Shown here piece by piece: positions 28,120 to 35,412 of a stretch of 64,000 nucleotides of DNA (position 1 is its first letter; each line of letters starts with the position of its first letter). Both the position numbers and the translations under genes were made by a program. Below the pieces are notes generated by a model, which worked only from the letters and a program-made list of their open reading frames with translations, ran no database searches and was not told the origin of the DNA. The stretch is taken from NCBI GenBank assembly GCA_020628645.1, contig JAHDES010000010.1, positions 54,781 to 118,780 on the forward strand, given 5' to 3'. The DNA is from Saprospiraceae bacterium. Its GTDB lineage: Bacteria > Bacteroidota > Bacteroidia > Chitinophagales > Saprospiraceae.

Positions 28120-29070
28120 TCATTCCCATTCATACCCAATATGAAATAAAGCATCTCCTGAATGTACCACTGGTGCATTATTATGACCAATGATATATCC
28201 TTCTTTTCTAGCAATCACATAATGAACTTGATGCCCATACGGATCATTGATGACTCCAATTTTCTCTCCCAAACCTACATAATTTCCTGACTGTTTAAAC
28301 CACTCAAAAATGCCAGCACTGGAAGCTCTCAACCAAGTTGTTTTCGTAAATAATTTAGAGGAAACAGAAGGATGTTTTTCTTTTATCATTCCCAAATGTG
28401 CCATTACTCTTTTTAAACCCTCTAATCCTTTTTGAATGGCTATACCATCAAAGCGAAGCGATTCCCCCCCTTCATAAATTAAGATGGGTTTGTTCTGTCC
28501 TAAAGCTACTTTTCGAAGGGATTTTGCGACAGGTTTATTTTCAATGAGAAAAGGTGCTGCAAACGTCTGCGCTAGTTCTTTCGCACGAGCATCTCCAATA
28601 GAATATCGAATTTGTGGGTAATTATAACGACTTCCCCCTCCCGTATGATAATCAATTCCGACATCTACAAGGGGTAAAATTTTCTTTGTCAAAGTACGCG
28701 CTACACGAGAAGAAAGCGAGCCACTAGTAGAGCCTGGGAAATTTCGATTCACATCTTTACCATCAGGTGTATCTCTAGAAAAATGGATAAAGCCATAAAT
28801 ATTCAATAAAGGAATAGCAATAACAGATCCTGCTTTTAGATTTTTAAAATAGTCCCGAACCATCGCTCGGCGTACAATCTCTATCCCATTTATTTCATCG
28901 CCATGTACGCCTCCCATCACCAAAAGTGTTGGACCAGGTTTTTTAGCACGATAAACATGAACATGAAGATTGATTTGTGTTCCCGAAGGAATTCGTCCGA
29001 TACTTAATTTTATATCCGCATCTTCCCCTGGAGAAATCTGTGTTCCATTGATGGAAAATTCTTCTTGCAT
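28120..29070 (-). CDS. AstE/AspA-type zinc carboxypeptidase-like hydrolase, partner of RimK
   Basis: This 316-residue protein belongs to the succinylglutamate desuccinylase/aspartoacylase family. Zinc ligands fit: His and Glu in GGVHGDEINGIEI, and His in DYHTGGG. The catalytic Glu lies in IYEGGESLRF. It follows the RimK-like gene after a 16-bp gap on the same strand, a pairing seen in many genomes. It probably removes or processes an acyl/amino-acid group made by the ligase. The N-terminal 45 residues (INGTQISPGEDADIKLSI) are typical of the RimK-associated branch. Substrate not known. Confidence 0.9.
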   Translation of the reverse strand: MQEEFSINGTQISPGEDADIKLSIGRIPSGTQINLHVHVYRAKKPGPTLLVMGGVHGDEINGIEIVRRAMVRDYFKNLKAGSVIAIPLLNIYGFIHFSRDTPDGKDVNRNFPGSTSGSLSSRVARTLTKKILPLVDVGIDYHTGGGSRYNYPQIRYSIGDARAKELAQTFAAPFLIENKPVAKSLRKVALGQNKPILIYEGGESLRFDGIAIQKGLEGLKRVMAHLGMIKEKHPSVSSKLFTKTTWLRASSAGIFEWFKQSGNYVGLGEKIGVINDPYGHQVHYVIARKEGYIIGHNNAPVVHSGDALFHIGYEWE

Positions 29071-29086
29071 AGTGTCTGTTTAGTTT

Positions 29087-29995
29087 TTAGATCGTTTGTT
29101 GTTGTACTCGTTGTTGTTTTTCTTCTACGGCTCGTTCTAAATATTCAATGATTTTTCCAGCGATATCAACTCTCGTTGTTTTTTCGATTCCTTCTAGACC
29201 GGGAGAAGGGTTTACTTCTAATAATAAGGGTCCTTTCTCTGATTCTAATAAATCGACTCCTGCTACTTTTAAGCCTAATATTTCTGTGGCTTTTAGTGCT
29301 GTTTCTATTTCTTTACTGGTAGGAACAACATGAATTGCGCTTCCCCCTCGATGCAGATTTGAACGAAAATCGCCTGGCTTTGCTCTCCGCTTCATTGCAG
29401 CTACTACTTCTCCATCTACCACCAATAAGCGTACATCTGCTCCCTTCGCTTCTGCTATGTATTCTTGTAAAATATAGCGTTGTTTCATTCGATTGAAGGC
29501 TTCCATGATAGAAACCGCCGCATTCATAGATTCTGCTAAAACGACACCTGCTCCATGTGTTCCTTCTAATAATTTAATGACCACAGGAGGTCCTCCTAAA
29601 CGAGTAATCAATTCATAAGGATCTTGTGTATCATGCGGATATAAGGTATTAGGTATTCCGATTCCTTGACTCGCTAATAATTGCAAAGAACGAAGTTTAT
29701 CTCTAGATTGAATAATCGCATTGGAACTCACTGCACAATAATAATTCATTTGTTCTAAATGACGAACGATAGAACAACCATAAAAATTCACGGAAGACCC
29801 AATTCGAGGAATTACAGCATCCAATTTAGGAAATTTCCCTCCCATATAAGTTAGAACAGGTTGATTATCCTCAATAGCCATTTCACATCGCATATGATCA
29901 ATCACTCGTACTTTGTGTTTGCGACGCAAAGCTGCCCGAAAAAGACTTTGGGTAGAATATAATTGTGGCCCGCGAGAAAGGATAGCAATGTACAT
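29087..29995 (-). CDS. rimK: RimK-family ATP-grasp alpha-L-glutamate ligase
   Basis: A 302-residue ATP-grasp protein. Visible features are the RimK N-terminal (MYIAILSRGPQLYSTQSLF), the ATP-binding GPPVVIKLLEGTHGAGVVLAES (mid), KGADVRLLVVDGEVVAAMKR, and the metal site VAGVDLLESEKGPLLLEVNPSPG near the end. RimK proteins add glutamates to ribosomal protein S6 or other carboxyl groups. Interestingly rpsF, encoding S6 with a long acid-ended tail, lies only 1.1 kb away, though on a separate unit. It is followed by the AstE-like gene in the same operon. No downstream ATP-dependent zinc protease is present. Confidence 0.92.
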   Translation of the reverse strand: MYIAILSRGPQLYSTQSLFRAALRRKHKVRVIDHMRCEMAIEDNQPVLTYMGGKFPKLDAVIPRIGSSVNFYGCSIVRHLEQMNYYCAVSSNAIIQSRDKLRSLQLLASQGIGIPNTLYPHDTQDPYELITRLGGPPVVIKLLEGTHGAGVVLAESMNAAVSIMEAFNRMKQRYILQEYIAEAKGADVRLLVVDGEVVAAMKRRAKPGDFRSNLHRGGSAIHVVPTSKEIETALKATEILGLKVAGVDLLESEKGPLLLEVNPSPGLEGIEKTTRVDIAGKIIEYLERAVEEKQQRVQQQTI

Positions 29996-30253
29996 AAGCT
30001 ATAGTTTTATACTATTAGTTAAGACGTTGAATTCTTAATTTAATCACATCTGAATACTACATAATACCGAATTGACAAAATCCTTTCGTATATAATTTAT
30101 AATTTTGCCAAATCGGCATGATACGTTTTTGGTGTGATTTACGAAATCACTTATTCAATTGCGTATAAATATCCTTTTTTTTTACGAAAATATTCTTTTT
30201 GTGGTTCAAATATGAAAAACTGAGCTTATCTCCAAGCGTTTATAAAACAACAA

Positions 30254-30282
30254 AGCCAGCTATTCCTAATGAATAACTGGCT
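30254..30282 (-). terminator. Terminator of the rpsF-rpsR-rplI operon
   Basis: A 12-bp stem with one mismatch (AGCCAGTTATTC with GAATAGCTGGCT on the minus strand) followed by TTTGTTGTTTT. It lies 27 bp past the rplI stop. The remaining part of the gap (29996-30253) contains AT-rich sequence with nothing I can name. Confidence 0.8.
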
Positions 30283-30308
30283 CTGCCACTATATTTTGAA
30301 GACTAGAA

Positions 30309-30755
30309 TTAGTCTGCGTATACTTCAAAATCTACTTTAGCATCTACATCTGCGTGTAAATTCAAGGTAGCAGTATAAGTCCCTAAGGTTTTTACATCAT
30401 CTGGTAATTCAATTTTCTTACGATCAATTTCAATATTAAATTGATCCATTAAAGCATTTGCTAATTGAATATTGGTTACACTACCAAAGATTTTACCACT
30501 AGTACCTGCTTTAGCAGCAATTTTAAGGACTTGCCCTTGTAATTTATCAGCAATTCCTTGATACTGTCCAACCATTTTCGCTTCATTATGCGCTTGACGA
30601 CGACGGTAGTCTTCTAAACGGCGCATGTTGGTATCGTTAGCAATCAATGCCTTACCTTGTGGAATTAAGTAGTTACGAGCAAAGCCATTTTTTACATTGA
30701 CTACCTCATATTTACCGCCCACTTTATCTATATTTTGTAATAATATGATATCCAT
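30309..30755 (-). CDS. rplI: 50S ribosomal protein L9
   Basis: This 148-residue protein is ribosomal protein L9, which binds 23S rRNA near the L1 stalk. The N-terminal domain opens with MDIILLQNIDKVGGKYEVVN, then VKNGFARNYLIPQGKA. The long connecting helix carries RRLEDYRRRQAHNEAK, and the C-terminal domain holds GKIFGSVTNIQLANAL and IELPDDVKTLGTYTATLNLH. Length is typical. It is the last gene of the three-gene ribosomal operon, 51 bp after rpsR, followed by a terminator. Confidence 0.98.
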   Translation of the reverse strand: MDIILLQNIDKVGGKYEVVNVKNGFARNYLIPQGKALIANDTNMRRLEDYRRRQAHNEAKMVGQYQGIADKLQGQVLKIAAKAGTSGKIFGSVTNIQLANALMDQFNIEIDRKKIELPDDVKTLGTYTATLNLHADVDAKVDFEVYAD

Positions 30756-30806
30756 GATTTTTAAATTTTAAGCTATTCAAAAATAAGTACTCGATCAATG
30801 AATCGT

Positions 30807-31076
30807 TTACTTCTTGAATAAATCTGTTACATAAGGTAACATTGCCAAGTGACGCGCACGCTTTACAGCAATAGCTACTTTACGTTGGTATTTAAGAGAG
30901 TTTCCTGTAATACGACGAGGTAAAATTTTACCTTGCTCATTTACAAATTGACTTAAAAAGTCTGCGTCTTTATAATCGATATGTTTGATACCAAATTTAC
31001 GGAAACGACAGTATTTTTTACGTTGAGACCCAATATTAGGATTACTCAAAAATTTTATATCATCTCTAGAAGCCAT
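30807..31076 (-). CDS. rpsR: 30S ribosomal protein S18
   Basis: An 89-residue S18 with the characteristic [36 protein letters not shown] and [15 protein letters not shown]18 forms a heterodimer with S6 in the central platform of the 30S subunit. The zinc-type cysteine pattern is reduced to one cysteine here, as in many Bacteroidota. It lies 34 bp after rpsF and 51 bp before rplI. No ssb or priB lies between rpsF and rpsR. Confidence 0.98.
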   Translation of the reverse strand: MASRDDIKFLSNPNIGSQRKKYCRFRKFGIKHIDYKDADFLSQFVNEQGKILPRRITGNSLKYQRKVAIAVKRARHLAMLPYVTDLFKK

Positions 31077-31110
31077 GTTCTATTATTTTTTTTGATTAAT
31101 AAAGTGAATG

Positions 31111-31614
31111 TTATTCTTCTTCCGCTTTTGCTTCAGCGGCAGCAGCTACTGGAGCAGCTTTTGCTGGAGTGGCTTTAGGAGCTTCTTTTTTAGGAGCAGC
31201 TTTACGATCATCTCTACTTTTATTGTTTCCTCTTTTATCCTCTTTCTTATCGTCTCCTTTTTTCCCTTTCTTCTTAAATGTTCCAATTAAGCCATTGCGT
31301 TTATCATCGTTGTACTTGATACCATACTTATCCAAACCAATGGTCAAGAAACGCATGATACGCTCGTCACGACGAAACGCTAATTCTACTTTATTAATAA
31401 ATTCGCCTGTTTCGGCAGCTACCTCTACAGAATAATATACCCCAGAGGTGCGTCGGTTGATTGGATACGCCAACTGACGTAATCCCATCTCATCATTATG
31501 TACGATGGTGCAGCCTTCGCTTTTAAACTGATCGACATAATTTTGAGCTGTCGCTTTAATTTCATCGCCCGACAGTACTGGATCTACGATGAAAGTTACT
31601 TCATAATGCTTCAT
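31111..31614 (-). CDS. rpsF: 30S ribosomal protein S6 with long Lys/Ala-rich tail
   Basis: This 167-residue S6 is much longer than the usual 95-135. The first 100 or so residues are the S6 fold (MKHYEVTFIVDPVLSGDE, then LRQLAYPINRRTSGVYYSVE, ending RRDERIMRFLT). Residues about 113-167 form a low-complexity tail: Lys/Asp-rich first, then KKEAPKATPAKAAPVAAAA, ending in Glu residues (KAEEE). The Glu-rich end resembles the natural target of RimK polyglutamylation in other bacteria, and a RimK-like gene lies 1.1 kb away. It is the first gene of the S6-S18-L9 operon. Confidence 0.97.
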   Translation of the reverse strand: MKHYEVTFIVDPVLSGDEIKATAQNYVDQFKSEGCTIVHNDEMGLRQLAYPINRRTSGVYYSVEVAAETGEFINKVELAFRRDERIMRFLTIGLDKYGIKYNDDKRNGLIGTFKKKGKKGDDKKEDKRGNNKSRDDRKAAPKKEAPKATPAKAAPVAAAAEAKAEEE

Positions 31615-31665
31615 GAAAATTGAAGTATTTTAAGTGGTTTAAAAAATTAGTTTCTAAAATGGCTG

Positions 31666-31697
31666 CAAAGATACATTTTTTTGGTAGGAATACAAAA
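31666..31697 (-). promoter_or_regulatory. Promoter of the rpsF-rpsR-rplI operon
   Basis: On the minus strand TTTTG (31697-31693) and TATCTTTG (31673-31666) have a 19-nt spacer, the Bacteroidota -33/-7 arrangement. It leaves a leader of about 45 nt before the rpsF ATG at 31614. Confidence 0.8.
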
Positions 31698-31812
31698 GTT
31701 GGTGGGATGTAAAAACAATCGACAAAATAAAAAGACAAGAAATGCATTTCATTATTATAAAAAATAGTTTTGGACAGATTATAGGGTCTCAAAAAATAAT
31801 AATTCAACCATA

Positions 31813-32361
31813 ATGACAAAATCAACCTTATTGCTTATTCCTATCTGTATTTTCTTTCTAGCGTGTATCAGTAAGAAAAAAAATATTATCCACTTGAAAA
31901 GTAATAATTCTTGTGAATTCTGTAAAAATATTAAACCGTTTGATTACCCATATAGAGGCGTAAGCAAGTCAACTAGAGACTCAACAATTATTGATTCCAT
32001 TCATATACTTACTAGTTTTGAATTGAAAGATATGGAAGAAAGAATTTTTTGTTTTTTAGGGAAAAGTAAAACGGAAATTGATCAATACATTGATTCTAAT
32101 ATAGTAACTACCAGATTCCGAAACGGACATCTTGAACAATTCAGTTATATATTTAATAGAGGCAATTATTACTATTATAATGATAATTATTCAAGAATAA
32201 TAAAAGTTGATGATCTTGATAAGTATGAAAAAATTGCATTATTTCCTATTGATATTTATTCTATAATCATGTTCTTCACAGAAAAAAATGGTGAGTTAAT
32301 TTATACGGGTACAAAGAAAGATTCTATGCAACTAATGGATTGTATTCGAGATAAGAGATGA
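31813..32361 (+). CDS. Small lipoprotein, first copy of a tandem duplication
   Basis: A 182-residue protein with a lipobox LACIS (MTKSTLLLIPICIFFLAC, Cys18). Both ends are nearly the same as in the second copy at 32640: the first 25 residues, SNNSCEFCKNI and FDYPYR near the start, FCFLGKSKTE in the middle, and the last 25 residues (FTEKNGELIYTGTKKDSMQL ... CIRDKR). The central part has changed greatly. No family is recognised. The duplicated unit also includes the end of a DUF1232 gene. A terminator-like hairpin follows at 32392. Likely an envelope-exposed protein of unknown role. Confidence 0.75.
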   Translation: MTKSTLLLIPICIFFLACISKKKNIIHLKSNNSCEFCKNIKPFDYPYRGVSKSTRDSTIIDSIHILTSFELKDMEERIFCFLGKSKTEIDQYIDSNIVTTRFRNGHLEQFSYIFNRGNYYYYNDNYSRIIKVDDLDKYEKIALFPIDIYSIIMFFTEKNGELIYTGTKKDSMQLMDCIRDKR

Positions 32362-32391
32362 CATCTCTCCTTTAAACATTATGTGATTGAG

Positions 32392-32419
32392 GCATTACTA
32401 TTTCCAAATTTAGTAATGC
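32392..32419. terminator. Hairpin between first lipoprotein and DUF1232 fragment
   Basis: A 9-bp perfect stem GCATTACTA with TAGTAATGC and a 10-nt loop. It lies between convergent genes. In the second copy of the duplication the corresponding place holds the 206-bp element at 33203-33408 instead. Confidence 0.6.
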
Positions 32420-32431
32420 TTCATTTCATTT

Positions 32432-32618
32432 TTACAACTGCTGCTCCACCTCCGCTAAATCTTCTTCTTTATATTCCCCAAACCATTTTTGGATTTGCTG
32501 GCGAGATTTTTCTTTGACTTCCTCATTAACATAGGTAGCTATACAAACCAATCCAAAACTCAATACCCCAATATCATCCGTATAACCAATAATGGGCGTT
32601 AAATCAGGTAAAGCATCT
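32432..32618 (-). pseudogene. Truncated duplicate of the DUF1232 gene (C-terminal 62 codons)
   Basis: This is the 3' end of a DUF1232 (YkvA-like) gene, identical in protein sequence from DALPDLTPIIGYTDDIG to the stop with the intact copy at 33417-33803. The N-terminal two thirds are missing: homology stops at AGCATCT near 32612-32618 and is replaced by the upstream part of the second lipoprotein gene. An open frame reads through from 32758 but its front is antisense to the lipoprotein gene, so it is not a real start. The 14 base differences to the intact copy over about 187 nt are all synonymous. Confidence 0.85.
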
Positions 32619-32639
32619 AAAAATAATAATTCAGCCATA

Positions 32640-33176
32640 ATGACAAAATCAACCTTATTTCTTATTCCTACCTGCATTTTCTTTTTAGCGTGTATTAGTA
32701 AGAAAAAAAATATTAATAGAACAGAAAGTAATAATTCTTGCGAATTCTGTAAAAACATTCAAGCCTTTGACTATCCATATAGAGCAAGAAATTTCTCAAT
32801 AAATAATCCTGAGATAGTTGACACTATACAAATACTTACTACTCTTGAAATAAAAAAAATAGAAGAAAGTATTTTTTGTTTCCTAGGAAAAAGCAAAACA
32901 GAAGTTGACCATTATTTTGATCCTTCTTCTCACTCCTATATATATCAAAATGGAAACATTAAACAAGCACATTACCTTTTCACAAAAGGTTCTTTCTTTA
33001 ATGGAGGAAATGCAATTTATGAACATGAGATTGAGCAATATGAAAGCGTGACATTATTGTACACAGGAGAATATCAACTAATGATGAATTTCACAGAAAA
33101 AAACGGGGAGTTAATTTATACAGGGACAAAAAAGGATTCTATGCAACTAGCGAATTGTATTCGAGATAAGAGATGA
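32640..33176 (+). CDS. Small lipoprotein, second copy of the tandem duplication
   Basis: A 178-residue protein. I chose the ATG at 32640 (MTKSTLFLIPTCIFFLACIS), as the longer frame from 32592 begins inside the DUF1232 fragment. It has the same lipobox as the copy at 31813, the same Cys pair (SCEFCKN) and a shared FCFLGKSKTE and C-terminus. The middle differs, which suggests diversification between retained end regions. The upstream leader (AAAAATAATAATTCAGCCATAATG) is the shared duplicated sequence. Function unknown. Confidence 0.72.
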   Translation: MTKSTLFLIPTCIFFLACISKKKNINRTESNNSCEFCKNIQAFDYPYRARNFSINNPEIVDTIQILTTLEIKKIEESIFCFLGKSKTEVDHYFDPSSHSYIYQNGNIKQAHYLFTKGSFFNGGNAIYEHEIEQYESVTLLYTGEYQLMMNFTEKNGELIYTGTKKDSMQLANCIRDKR

Positions 33177-33202
33177 TATCTCCTTTATAGACATTATATA
33201 AC

Positions 33203-33408
33203 CATGAATCATCCCGAATTTTTGAAGTCTTGAATTTTTAGGACATCGAGTCCTAAAAATTCAAAATAGAGGGGTTTAAGGGGTGAAGTGTGCCAAATTT
33301 TGGCATACTTCACCCCTTAAAATCCCCATAAAAACAGCCAGAATGGGCTCGATGCCCATTCTGGCTGTACAATTTGGCTTCATCCATATATTTTCGGGAT
33401 GATTCATG
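33203..33408. repeat. 206-bp palindromic element: perfect 16-bp TIRs around three hairpins
   Basis: CATGAATCATCCCGAA at 33203-33218 is a perfect inverted repeat of 33393-33408. Inside are three stem-loops. The first has a 13-bp perfect stem with loop CATCGAG (33231-33263). The second is a long imperfect stem of about 26 bp (33270-33295 with 33301-33327). The third has a 14-bp perfect stem with loop CTCGATG (33334-33368). No ORF is inside. It looks like a MITE or a REP-like element. There is no obvious target-site duplication. It sits exactly where the first copy of the duplicated segment holds only a short hairpin. Confidence 0.85.
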
Positions 33409-33416
33409 TTTCATTT

Positions 33417-33803
33417 TTACAACTGCTGCTCCACCTCTGCTAAATCTTCTTCCTTGTACTCACCAAACCATTTTTGGATTTGCTGGCGAGATTTTTCTTT
33501 GACTTCCTCATTAACATAAGTAGCAATACAAACCAATCCAAAACTCAACACCCCAATATCATCCGTATAACCAATGATCGGTGTCAAATCTGGTAGAGCA
33601 TCTATCGGAGAAATAAAGTAACCCAATGTTCCTAAAACAATATTCTTTGCCCAAGTCGGGGTATCTTTTCTTCGGTAAGCATTGAATAGCAACAAAACCG
33701 AATAGACAACCTTAATACCCGCTTGTTTGGCATAATTGCGGATCTTTTCCCAAAGTTTACCTTCAGAAAAGTCTTTATTATAATTCTTAAATGGATTTTG
33801 CAT
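33417..33803 (-). CDS. DUF1232/YkvA family small protein, intact copy
   Basis: A 128-residue protein with the DUF1232 core: WAKNIVLGTLGYFISPIDAL-type segment followed by PDLTPIIGYTDDIGVL, and a Cys-containing helix (GLVCIATYVNEEVK). It probably associates with the membrane via the hydrophobic VLGTLGYFISP stretch. The family is of unknown function. The start is the ATG at 33803, just below a non-coding gap. A duplicated C-terminal fragment lies at 32432-32618. The two agree in protein but not in silent sites. Confidence 0.9.
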   Translation of the reverse strand: MQNPFKNYNKDFSEGKLWEKIRNYAKQAGIKVVYSVLLLFNAYRRKDTPTWAKNIVLGTLGYFISPIDALPDLTPIIGYTDDIGVLSFGLVCIATYVNEEVKEKSRQQIQKWFGEYKEEDLAEVEQQL

Positions 33804-34192
33804 TTGTTTAATTTTTTATCGTGTGGCCGATTCAAAATCGTCCCACGATTATTTCAATCATCCCTTTGTGTAATTAACAACTTCCATACTACTCTATAAA
33901 CGCCAATTTAATGTTTTTCGTCTAAATCATTCGACTAAACAAGGACGAAAACAGATCATTCCAAGTCGCTTTTCTGTAAAATAAGCATTTTTAAAAGATC
34001 ACACAAGACAGAAATTTCAAGTATAAATCTGCCAATGTCTACTATTTTAAAAACCTAAACACAACATTTGCTCACTTTTTAACCTAAAAAAGTCGATTCC
34101 ACAACTTATCATATAATTAATACCTCATATCTATCTTAAAATCAAATATTTCGTTTATTTTTAAGCAGCAAAATAATAATCTGATTTTTAGT
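33804..34192. other. Non-coding gap before the cox cluster
   Basis: A 389-bp AT-rich stretch between the divergent DUF1232 and coxG genes. No ORF, hairpin or consensus TAnnTTTG box stood out. It probably holds the promoters for both genes. Confidence 0.5.
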
Positions 34193-34855
34193 ATGAATGT
34201 AAAAGGAAATCACGACTTCAACGTATCTCGCGAAAAACTGTGGTCGTACTTGATGGATCCAGAAGTTTTAGCAAAAATCACCCCTGGGGTAACCAAACTA
34301 AAAACCATAGATACCGACACCTATCAATCTATTTCTGATATAAAAATTGGTCCCGTTAAAGGTTCGTTCAAAGGCAAACTAAATGTCCAAGACACAAATG
34401 AACCTGCTTCATTTGTGATCAAAATGGAGCAACTAAGCAAGATTGGAAACGCCCATGCGACCATACAAATGGAATTAGCCGATAAAGGAGCGAATCAATC
34501 TGCCCTTAGTTTTGATGGTAAAGCTAAATTATCAGGCGTCATCGCTCGAACTGGACAACGCGTCCTTTCAGGAGTCGCCAATAAATTAACCAAAGAAGTC
34601 TTTGCCGCACTTGAACAACACATCGAAGAAAATCAAGAAGATGTGGCAGATAAAGACAAAACTCTAGTAGAAGAAACTATTTCCACTCCCCCACCTGTCG
34701 AAACGCCACAAGACAATACAAACGTAGTCGAAGTACAAGAAATAGCTATTGAACCCACTCCAATTGCACAACAAACACAGACCCCAACTCAAGATAATAC
34801 CTCCATGTTTTCCGCTTTTATCAATTCTATAAAGCGACTATTTGGAATGAATTAA
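34193..34855 (+). CDS. coxG: CoxG-family SRPBCC protein
   Basis: A 220-residue protein with an N-terminal CoxG/SRPBCC domain (about 1-145: VKGNHDFNVSREKLWSYL, then DPEVLAKITPGVTKLK, and FDGKAKLSGVIARTGQRVL). A Pro/Thr/Gln-rich linker follows, and a short hydrophobic/amphipathic tail (MFSAFINSIKRLFGMN). CoxG recruits the CO dehydrogenase complex to the cytoplasmic membrane in Oligotropha-type systems. The tail fits a membrane-contact role. It is followed by coxS after 33 bp, so it heads the operon coxG-coxS-coxL-coxM. Confidence 0.9.
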   Translation: MNVKGNHDFNVSREKLWSYLMDPEVLAKITPGVTKLKTIDTDTYQSISDIKIGPVKGSFKGKLNVQDTNEPASFVIKMEQLSKIGNAHATIQMELADKGANQSALSFDGKAKLSGVIARTGQRVLSGVANKLTKEVFAALEQHIEENQEDVADKDKTLVEETISTPPPVETPQDNTNVVEVQEIAIEPTPIAQQTQTPTQDNTSMFSAFINSIKRLFGMN

Positions 34856-34888
34856 AAATTTATCACATACTATAAAAAATTTATCAAT

Positions 34889-35368
34889 ATGGCTAACAAC
34901 ATCTCAATTACTGTAAACGGTAAAACACATACTGGAGAAGTGGAAGCAAGAACCCTATTGGTAGATTACCTTCGTGAACATCTATCCCTTACAGGTACAC
35001 ACATTGGCTGCGATACGAGTAGCTGTGGTGCTTGTACCGTTCATGTGGATGGCAAAGCTGTTAAATCTTGCACCATGCTCGCCGTACAAGCAGATGGATG
35101 TGAGGTCACCACTGTTGAAGGTTTATCTACAAACGGATCGCTCCACCCTATTCAAGAAGGATTCCGTGAAGAACATGGTTTACAATGCGGCTTCTGCACT
35201 CCCGGTATGATGATGACCGCAACAGATTTACTCAAACGAAATCCTAATCCAACAGAACACGAAATTCGGGAAGCACTAGAAGGCAATTTCTGTAGATGCA
35301 CGGGTTATCATAATATTGTGAAATCTATCCAACATGCCGCAAATAAAATGAATGAAGCAACTGCTTAA
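34889..35368 (+). CDS. coxS: CO dehydrogenase-like small subunit, 2Fe-2S
   Basis: This 159-residue protein is the xanthine-oxidase-family small subunit with two 2Fe-2S clusters. The plant-type ferredoxin cluster uses C41, C46, C49 and C61 ([13 protein letters not shown]). The second cluster uses C100, C103, C135 and C137 (CGFC, then NFCRCTGY). It carries electrons from the molybdenum centre to FAD. Length is the family norm. The order small-large-medium differs from the medium-small-large order of form I CO dehydrogenase clusters. Confidence 0.96.
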   Translation: MANNISITVNGKTHTGEVEARTLLVDYLREHLSLTGTHIGCDTSSCGACTVHVDGKAVKSCTMLAVQADGCEVTTVEGLSTNGSLHPIQEGFREEHGLQCGFCTPGMMMTATDLLKRNPNPTEHEIREALEGNFCRCTGYHNIVKSIQHAANKMNEATA

Positions 35369-35412
35369 TTTTTTCACCGATATATTTCGGATCAAATTCA
35401 AATAAATCTATC

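Noticed and set aside
32432..32758. 108-codon frame reading through the DUF1232 fragment
   Set aside because: Only the C-terminal 62 codons are homologous to the intact gene. The front is the antisense of the lipoprotein gene, so this is a pseudogene read-through and not a protein gene.
33203..33408. The palindromic element as a CRISPR array
   Set aside because: The hairpins differ from each other and there are no repeated identical units with unique spacers.
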